A DNA stretch of 39,007 bases from Cytophagales bacterium (GTDB lineage Bacteria > Bacteroidota > Bacteroidia > Cytophagales > CCMP332): the NCBI GenBank assembly GCA_028279065.1, contig JANQSY010000081.1, positions 1-39,007 of the forward strand, read 5' to 3'. Position numbers and translations under genes: made by a program. Each line of letters opens with the position of its first letter. Within the stretch, counting starts at the first letter, position 1. The notes under the pieces were generated by a model. That model ran no database searches. It saw only the letters and a list, made by a program, of their open reading frames with translations, and was not told where the DNA came from. This document shows, in pieces, positions 33,727-39,007 of the stretch.

Positions 33727-33790
33727 CAGGCTCCGGACCTAAAATCCTGTGACCATTGCGGTCGTATGGGTTCAAGTCCCGTCCCGGGTA
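33727..33790 (+). pseudogene. Decayed 3' half of a tRNA-Leu
   Basis: From about 33735 the sequence follows tRNA-Leu from the anticodon arm: CCGGA-CCTAAAA-TCCTG, a variable arm ACC/GGT, and a T arm GGGTTCAAGTCCC, ending in GGGTA. It lacks the D arm and the 5' acceptor strand, and the 3' acceptor strand no longer matches tRNA-Leu, so it cannot be a functional tRNA. The remaining parts of 33385-33863, about 480 bp, carry no gene. Confidence 0.75.
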
Positions 33791-33807
33791 CAACTAAACA
33801 ACATATC

Positions 33808-33838
33808 CTAAAATCAATCTTTCGATTGAAAGTTTTAG
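33808..33838 (-). terminator. Hairpin downstream of the sulfatase gene
   Basis: CTAAAA-TCAATC (33808-33819), loop TTTC, GATTGA (33824-33829), a 3-nt bulge and TTTTAG (33833-33838). It lies 26 bp beyond the sulfatase stop on the minus strand. The stem is strong but no long T-run follows, so a role in termination or mRNA 3' protection is tentative. Confidence 0.4.
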
Positions 33839-33863
33839 CCATTCCAATTTTATCCAAAATGAA

Positions 33864-35492
33864 TTACTTCTTCATCCGATACTCAAAGGCATCTCTGTAA
33901 TTCTCAACATACTTCTTGGATTCTGGGCGGAGATTTTCAATCCCACCGAATGGAATACCATGGGTAACAGGTCGGTCCGGAAATTTTTTCTTTAAACCCA
34001 TATGACGCGATTTTATCATGTCAAATGGCCCCCAAGCCCATAGAAACTGTGCCATCATTGGTCGCATTTCTCTTGGGTCATTGTAAAGATCAAAAAAGGA
34101 AGCCCCCACCAATCCGGGGTGATCGCCAATCCAAACCCTTTTATACTGTTGCTTAATTGTTGCAGCGTGAATCGGACCGGTATAAACATGATAATAATCC
34201 CTTCTGCTATTGCCGTCGCCCTCCACGAAAACCGCCGTCTGATCAATTCCGTCGATTACCCTGTCAGTTGGAATATACTTCGTTCCGCCACCGATAGAGG
34301 CAAAAGTTGTAAATAGGTCATGAACGGTGATCATATCACCCACTACTTCTCCTGCTTCTATCATACCATCCCATTGAGCAAAGGCAGCTACCCTGATTCC
34401 ACCTTCTTTATAATCCCCCTTGCCTCCATTGAATACCACCTGGTACATTGCGTTTGGAGCTTCTTTCATGGGACCATTATCAGCCATACAAATCACCAAT
34501 GTGTTTTCCGATATGCCTTGAGCCCTTAATTCGTCCATGATCTGCCCAATGTATTTGTCAAGCAACTCGATATTCTGTGCAAATGGGGTGCTGTTGCTTG
34601 TGGTAATTTCCATGTCCTTCTGGATGAGATCGTAGACGTGGGGCCAATAAGCCAGATAAAAGGGCTTGTCATCTTTGGCTTTTCGACGAATGAAGTCTAA
34701 GGCTTTGGCCTGGTGTTGCTTCATAGTCTCTCTATGGTTCTCAATACTTGTAGGCGGAAGGGTTTCTCTGGCCAATTCGCCCTTTTTACCTTCAATGTCA
34801 GCTATATATCCATAAGGTCTGAAGTTTTCATCCACCAAATATTTCTTTTCTGTCATTTCCGGTGTATACCCAATTGTTAGAAGCGCCTTTTCACCCTCCC
34901 TATGCCAGAAAATCGGTGGGAACTGATTGTATAGGCTGAACTGAGCCTCGTCAAATCCCTGATTATGCATATACGATTGTTCTAGATCACCTTGGTGGGC
35001 TTTACCAAAGAAAGCGGTATTGTACCCAGCCTGAGAAAGCACCTCGGCTATGGTCACTTCATCGGCATGAAGTCCAGCCCCTTCGGGAGGGAAGGCTACA
35101 GTATGCATTCCGCATCGAACAGACAGTCTGCCTGTCAATGCCGCAGCCCGAGTTGGTGTGCAAGACGGCTCGGTGTACATCCGGGTGAAGGTCATTCCCT
35201 CATCAGCCATCCTGTTCAATCGCGGGGTTTCAAAACCACGGATCTTGTTGAACTCTTCAATCCCAACCTCACCAAAGCTATTATCATCCCACATGATATG
35301 AATGATATTTGGTTTCTTTCCAAATTTCTTTTCAAGGGCGGCCAGCTTTTTCTGAACTTCTTTATCCTGCTTGGCCCACTGCTCTCCAAATTGTTCTTCT
35401 AATAGAGCTTGCTCAGCATCATGGATGATCTCTTGGGCTTGAGAAGAAAGAGCTAAAAAAAGTCCCAGGAAAAGGGATATTACTTTAAACAT
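33864..35492 (-). CDS. Secreted arylsulfatase (formylglycine-dependent sulfatase)
   Basis: 542 residues. Signal peptide 1-20 (ending SSQAQ). The sulfatase core has metal-binding WDDNS at 68-72 and the maturation signature CTPTRAAALTGR with Cys111 as the residue converted to formylglycine. Further alkaline-phosphatase-fold metal site CMADNGPMK and HVYDLIQ follow. A segment at about 22-60 is helical and charged, unusual before the first strand. It removes sulfate from esters; the substrate (for example algal glycans) cannot be named. No anaerobic or FGE maturase gene is in the window. First gene beyond the tRNA-Leu repeats. The 35493-35885 gap upstream has no supported gene. Confidence 0.93.
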   Translation of the reverse strand: MFKVISLFLGLFLALSSQAQEIIHDAEQALLEEQFGEQWAKQDKEVQKKLAALEKKFGKKPNIIHIMWDDNSFGEVGIEEFNKIRGFETPRLNRMADEGMTFTRMYTEPSCTPTRAAALTGRLSVRCGMHTVAFPPEGAGLHADEVTIAEVLSQAGYNTAFFGKAHQGDLEQSYMHNQGFDEAQFSLYNQFPPIFWHREGEKALLTIGYTPEMTEKKYLVDENFRPYGYIADIEGKKGELARETLPPTSIENHRETMKQHQAKALDFIRRKAKDDKPFYLAYWPHVYDLIQKDMEITTSNSTPFAQNIELLDKYIGQIMDELRAQGISENTLVICMADNGPMKEAPNAMYQVVFNGGKGDYKEGGIRVAAFAQWDGMIEAGEVVGDMITVHDLFTTFASIGGGTKYIPTDRVIDGIDQTAVFVEGDGNSRRDYYHVYTGPIHAATIKQQYKRVWIGDHPGLVGASFFDLYNDPREMRPMMAQFLWAWGPFDMIKSRHMGLKKKFPDRPVTHGIPFGGIENLRPESKKYVENYRDAFEYRMKK

Positions 35493-35661
35493 GGCTGATT
35501 TTTTGTTATAGATGTGAATACGTCACAAATAAAAGATAACCCCTCTCTTGATAGAAATGTTTCTCTATTATTCCAACGCCTATCGGAAATTAATCCTAAG
35601 CCCAATCCTTTAAAAGAAAAACTCTTGGTTCCTTCAGCTTTTTCAACTCGCGTTCGAGAAT

Positions 35662-35677
35662 CCAGCCGGCCGGCTGG
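35662..35677. repeat. 16-bp perfect GC-rich palindrome in intergenic region
   Basis: CCAGCCGGCCGGCTGG is identical to its reverse complement, sitting in an otherwise A/T-rich 393-bp gap (35493-35885). Nearby (35700-35760) is a purine-rich stretch of GAGA-type repeats with a short hairpin (GACT-GAA-AGTC). Could be a regulator site or a remnant of an interspersed repeat family. Confidence 0.6.
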
Positions 35678-35846
35678 TAGGAAAGAATTATGGGTTCTTT
35701 TTAAGAGACGAGTCCCGACTGAAAGTCAGGAGAGAAGTGAGAGCGGGGAGCAAGCGCGACATATTCTTAGGTTTTTTTTGAGACTTGATTTCCGACCTCC
35801 CAAGACTACCGGCTCTATTATTAAACCAAAACCAACCCTTCGTCAT

Positions 35847-35876
35847 TTTGTTATTTAGGCACAACAATCAATTTTG
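35847..35876 (+). promoter_or_regulatory. Candidate promoter of the amidinotransferase-like gene
   Basis: TTTG (35847-35850), an 18-bp spacer, and CAATTTTG (35869-35876), one mismatch from TAnnTTTG. It covers a TTG at 35874, so it supports the ATG at 35886 as start; the leader would be only a few nt. Confidence 0.4.
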
Positions 35877-35885
35877 ATACATCTT

Positions 35886-36965
35886 ATGAAAAACCATTCA
35901 GGATTAACCCTCTTTCTTTGTTCAATCCTTCTGGTTGGATTGAGCCATTGTGTTCCAAAAAATGAATCCGATAATCTTTCTAGTCAATCTTTATCCGAAA
36001 TGAATACAAAACCCCAAATCAATAATCAGCATGAATGGGACTCACTGAAAGAAGTTGTGGTCGGCAGATGGGTTCGTGGCACATTGAATACTACCTCGAT
36101 CGACCAATCGATGAAGGAAATGTTCCCTTATATTCCTTTAAATGCCTGGGATTATTTAAAGAAAGCCGAAAACCAATTACTATCAGATGTATATCCTCAG
36201 GATGACCAAGAATACTATGAGGAGCAGGAAGACCTCGTTAAGACACTTGAATCTTTAGGGGTAAAGGTCAGGAGACCGGATGAAATTGAATTCGCCATAA
36301 CAATGACCACCCAGTGCTATTCAAGGGACCCAATCATCACGGTAGGGAACAAGTTCATTGTGACCAATATGAACTTTGAAGGAAGAAGACAGGAAACCGG
36401 AAATTATAGAAGGATCGCTCTTGAGTTAGCAAAAACCTATGAAGGAGAAGTTGTCAGTATGCCACCGAATAAGCCTGGTTACCCTGAAGAAAATGCCTAT
36501 CTGGAAGGAGGGGATGTCTTCGTCGATGGATATCACGTATACGTAGGGATGACCGGAAATGCTAGCAATGACCGGGGAATTGAATGGTTAAGAAACGAAC
36601 TTGGAAGTGATTATACAGTCCATAAAATACCCTTGAACTCCAATGTTCTTCATTTGGATTGTGCCATGATGCTGATTAATGAAAACCTGGGAATCATCTG
36701 CAAAGAAGACTTTGTTGATTTTGAAGCTCTTCCTGCCAGGTTAAAAAACAGGGAGTGGGTAGAAGTGGAACCCGAGCAGGCACAAATAATGGCAACAAAT
36801 GGAGTCGTTGTTAACCCTGGAACGGTCATCCTAATCGATCATTTTCCTGATGTGATCGAAAGAGTTCAGGATATGGGAATAGAGGTGATTAAGATCCCCT
36901 TTAAAAAAGGTAACTACTTCGGTGGGGGATTGAGATGTAGCTATCAGCCCATAACCAGAATTTGA
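35886..36965 (+). CDS. Exported amidinotransferase/arginine-deiminase-fold protein (AGAT/DDAH-like)
   Basis: 359 residues from the ATG at 35886. N-terminal signal sequence (1-21) with Cys22 as a possible lipidation site (the residue before it is His, atypical), followed by a Ser/Asn-rich linker, then the guanidino-group-modifying fold. Active-site pieces are visible: YSRDPIITVGN, LEGGDVF (Asp for guanidine), NVLHLDCAMML (His-x-Asp) and GGGLRCSYQPITR with the nucleophilic Cys. These fit glycine amidinotransferase, DDAH or peptidyl/free arginine deiminases. Family members are usually cytosolic, so export is unusual. Whether it deiminates arginine derivatives or transfers amidine cannot be decided. 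No arginine-pathway genes beside it. Confidence 0.88.
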   Translation: MKNHSGLTLFLCSILLVGLSHCVPKNESDNLSSQSLSEMNTKPQINNQHEWDSLKEVVVGRWVRGTLNTTSIDQSMKEMFPYIPLNAWDYLKKAENQLLSDVYPQDDQEYYEEQEDLVKTLESLGVKVRRPDEIEFAITMTTQCYSRDPIITVGNKFIVTNMNFEGRRQETGNYRRIALELAKTYEGEVVSMPPNKPGYPEENAYLEGGDVFVDGYHVYVGMTGNASNDRGIEWLRNELGSDYTVHKIPLNSNVLHLDCAMMLINENLGIICKEDFVDFEALPARLKNREWVEVEPEQAQIMATNGVVVNPGTVILIDHFPDVIERVQDMGIEVIKIPFKKGNYFGGGLRCSYQPITRI

Positions 36966-37198
36966 GAAACGCGGTTTTCATCGATTTAGCCAAGGTGGGC
37001 TCCTATTATTGTGGCAAGTGAATCATAATAATAGCCTCTTATTAGCTTCATTAAACCCTAGATTTTCTCAACCACAAAAAAGCAGCTTGCAACTAAGAAT
37101 CCAATTAAGACCTAAATATCATTGTTAGGGAAATTGTTTCGCATATTCCTAAAATTGGGTAATACTAAACTGATCAGATACAGTAAAGCCAGATTGAT

Positions 37199-38041
37199 AT
37201 GTCTATAAGAGAGTTAATGCAAGCAACCACATCGCCTCGCATTTACGAAAAAGGAAATTCGTTCATGTGGGATGATCCACACATTTCCAAACAATTATTG
37301 GATATCCATTTGAGCCAAGAGGTGGATCTTGCAAGTCGTAAGGAATCCTCTATCAAATCCACAATTGATTGGATCCTAAATCAATGCCCAACAAAAAAAA
37401 TGACCGTTCTTGATCTTGGTTGTGGCCCTGGTCTATACTGCGAAAAAATATGCGAAAAGGGGCATGATGTTACAGGAATAGATATTTCAAGAAATTCACT
37501 TGACTACGCCAGGTCAAAGGCCAAAGAAAGATCCCATACAATAGAATATATTAATTCAGATTACCTGGACATTAAACTTTCCCCAAACAGGTATGACCTT
37601 GTATTCATGGTTTATACGGACTTTGGAGTCTTGAATCCTGCCGAACAACGGACTATTCTTGAGAAGATATATCAAGCCTTAAAGCCAAATGGACTGTTCA
37701 TTTTTGATGTAATAAATGATAAGGACCTAGAAGCGAAGGTGACTCCCTTAAATTGGGAAATAGCTAAAGATGGTTTTTGGTCCAACAAACCATATATGGT
37801 CTTATCCAATAGTTTTCTATATCCTGCAGAAAAGGTCATTCTTTATCAGCATATTGTTGTATCAGATAATGATAAGATAAAAACCTACCGTTTTTGGACC
37901 CAGCATTTTTCAGAAAGGGATATTTCCGAACTTATATCAGGAACCGGCTTCAGCTTACTCAAATCAGAAACAGGTGATTATCCTGAATCAGTTCTTGGAA
38001 CTGAGAAATATGTAAGCTTCTTTACCTTGTCAAAGCATTAA
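37199..38041 (+). CDS. Class I SAM-dependent methyltransferase
   Basis: 280 residues, ATG at 37199. SAM-binding motif I is VLDLGCGPGLYC near residue 70, motif II acidic end is GIDISRNSL, motif III NRYDLVFMVYTDFGVLN, and motif IV LKPNGLFIFDV. No signal peptide, so cytosolic. The C-terminal region (about 180-280) is mostly beta, like small-molecule methyltransferases (Methyltransf_11/25 clan). Substrate unknown. Base composition is A+T-rich compared with the left part of the window. The 233 bp before it hold no gene; an A/T-only hairpin (37003-37010 / 37027-37034) may end the upstream transcript. Confidence 0.9.
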   Translation: MSIRELMQATTSPRIYEKGNSFMWDDPHISKQLLDIHLSQEVDLASRKESSIKSTIDWILNQCPTKKMTVLDLGCGPGLYCEKICEKGHDVTGIDISRNSLDYARSKAKERSHTIEYINSDYLDIKLSPNRYDLVFMVYTDFGVLNPAEQRTILEKIYQALKPNGLFIFDVINDKDLEAKVTPLNWEIAKDGFWSNKPYMVLSNSFLYPAEKVILYQHIVVSDNDKIKTYRFWTQHFSERDISELISGTGFSLLKSETGDYPESVLGTEKYVSFFTLSKH

Positions 38042-38077
38042 CAGAAAACGGCTTTAAAGGCATTTCATGCTCAAAAG

Positions 38078-38770
38078 TCAACTAACGGAATTGAAGAAAT
38101 TCATTAGTTTTTCTTCGTCTAAGCTTCCGTTTGTTCGAACTCCACTGCATAAGTCAATTCCAAAAGGCTCCACTTCTCTTATAGCTTGATTGACATTGTC
38201 CTTATTAAGACCCCCAGCTAAAAAAAGAGGAATATTTATAGCTTCTCTTATTTCCCTGCTCAATTTCCAATTATGAGTTCGGCCGGTACCCCCCAGTTCC
38301 TTGATCGCCAAATTGGGGTTTCCACTATCCAAGAGAATTGCATCTACATATTTGGATATTTCAATGGCCTTTAACACGCTGGAATTGTCAATTACATGGA
38401 TGACCTGAACCAGCTTTACATTTGGAAGACTCTTTCTTAGTACCTCCAATTCATTGGACTCTAGCTCATCAACCAGCTGAATCGTAGTCGTTTGAGCCTG
38501 TTCATAATCAGAAATTATCTCCCTGGACTTTGTTTGGCTGGTTAACAAAAAGGAAGATACTGCGGGAGGGATCCATTGTGCGATTTCCCTAATTTTTTGA
38601 ATTCCAATCACTCCTGGGCCGCTTGGCATTTGACTGACCAACCCAATAGCTGCAGCCCCATAATTAATGGCCATTTGGGCCTCTGCTATGTTTTCTATGC
38701 AACAAATCTTTACTCTTGGTTTCAAATTCAATCTGGTTAACAAATGGAAAACTCCAGGCAATTGATTCAA
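38078..38770 (-). CDS. Divergent phosphoribosylanthranilate isomerase-like protein (TrpF family)
   Basis: Up to 230 residues. The open frame has no ATG; TTGs at 38770, 38731 and 38725 are possible, and the last two give the usual short N-terminus (KPRVKICC). (beta/alpha)8 barrel with catalytic Cys in VKICCI, catalytic Asp in ILLDSGNP, GGTGRTHNW, phosphate-binding PLFLAGGL-NKDNV and GIDLCSGV. Family norms differ: KICG is KICC here, and SSGVE is CSGVR, so the substrate pocket is altered. Real TrpF acts in tryptophan synthesis, but no trp genes are near, so this may be a paralogue with another role. Lies convergent with the methyltransferase gene. Confidence 0.82.
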   Translation of the reverse strand: MNQLPGVFHLLTRLNLKPRVKICCIENIAEAQMAINYGAAAIGLVSQMPSGPGVIGIQKIREIAQWIPPAVSSFLLTSQTKSREIISDYEQAQTTTIQLVDELESNELEVLRKSLPNVKLVQVIHVIDNSSVLKAIEISKYVDAILLDSGNPNLAIKELGGTGRTHNWKLSREIREAINIPLFLAGGLNKDNVNQAIREVEPFGIDLCSGVRTNGSLDEEKLMNFFNSVS

Positions 38771-39007
38771 AGGAATGCAAAAAGGATGTTTGATTTATTT
38801 CGATCTACAAATCATTGGATCAATCTTACATTTCTTCTGCGACCCCTTCCATCTTTTATCGAGTCTAAGAAACCGACCAATGGTAGGCATAAGTCCCGCT
38901 TCGACAGAGAATATCAGTTTTAAGAGTTAGGCCAACGTTTGAATGGCAAAAATGATCTTAAACTCACTCCATTATTAGCTTCTCCAAGTACTGCCTCTCC
39001 TTATCTG

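Noticed and set aside
33727-33790. A third functional tRNA-Leu
   Set aside because: The 5' acceptor strand and D arm are missing and the 3' end does not pair with anything nearby, so it is a remnant.
33375-33790. CRISPR array
   Set aside because: Repeats differ in length and spacing (130 and 107 bp), begin inside a tRNA gene, and no cas genes are present.
35514-35858. Open reading frame of 114 codons between the sulfatase and amidinotransferase-like genes
   Set aside because: Its translation is low-complexity with no hydrophobic core or known motif, it spans the GC-rich palindrome and GAGA-rich stretch, and its A/T-rich start has no promoter or spacing support. Treated as intergenic DNA.
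37003-37034. Hairpin CTATTATT/AATAATAG as an intrinsic terminator
   Set aside because: Stem is nearly all A/T with a 16-nt loop and no T-run; too weak to call, mentioned only in the neighbouring gene entry.

Overview
The window looks like chromosomal DNA of a Bacteroidota bacterium, most likely a Cytophagales member related to Cyclobacteriaceae; the genus cannot be fixed from sequence alone. Support comes from two proteins with type IX secretion (Por/T9SS) C-terminal sorting domains, a DUF4836-type lipoprotein, a periplasmic propeller/Y_Y_Y protein fused to a SpoIIE phosphatase, promoters of the Bacteroidetes TTTG-N19-TAnnTTTG type, and near absence of Shine-Dalgarno sequences. Genes are tightly packed, with many overlapping or abutting ends.

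Layout. 1-1571 (minus): a CarH-like B12-binding MerR regulator and an ECF sigma factor, separated by a 160-bp region holding an array of TTGTTYAAC half-sites that straddles a candidate sigma-factor promoter; in related bacteria such pairs sit beside carotenoid genes, which would lie off the left edge. 1663-3545 (plus): RdgB/HAM1 dITPase, uridine kinase, TrkA/KtrA K+ uptake regulator. 3546-8960 (minus): a 1804-residue secreted beta-propeller/PKD/GEVED protein with five 75-residue repeats and a T9SS tail. 9029-11439 (minus): M28 carboxypeptidase-Q-like lipoprotein, MazG-like pyrophosphohydrolase, TrmH/SpoU RNA methyltransferase. 11514-14120 (plus): mutS, followed by a clear hairpin terminator. 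14169-15329 (minus): acidic-signal lipoprotein. 15518-18886 (plus): sensor/SpoIIE phosphatase, convergent with a STAS-like DUF7793 protein. 19401-21071: T9SS zinc carboxypeptidase (M14), convergent and overlapping with aspS (21061-22806).

22914-30398 (plus) is a seven-gene, almost gapless operon: DUF4836 lipoprotein, ABC ATPase, FtsX-type permease, dolichol-phosphate-mannose-synthase-like GT2, membrane GT2, GT-C polyprenyl-sugar glycosyltransferase and an unknown membrane protein. It reads as a build-and-export pathway for an envelope glycolipid or glycan and is the best candidate here for an undescribed system. Two unrecognised minus-strand genes and a two-domain polyphosphate:AMP phosphotransferase follow.

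From 33190 there is a tRNA-Gly(GCC)/tRNA-Leu(UAA) pair, then about 480 bp holding repeated copies of the tRNA-Leu 3' end and a decayed tRNA-Leu 3' half. Beyond it lie loosely packed cargo-like genes: an arylsulfatase, an exported amidinotransferase-like protein, a SAM methyltransferase and a divergent TrpF-like protein. The last three are visibly more A+T-rich than the left part. This looks like a tRNA-targeted accessory region, although no integrase is present in the window.
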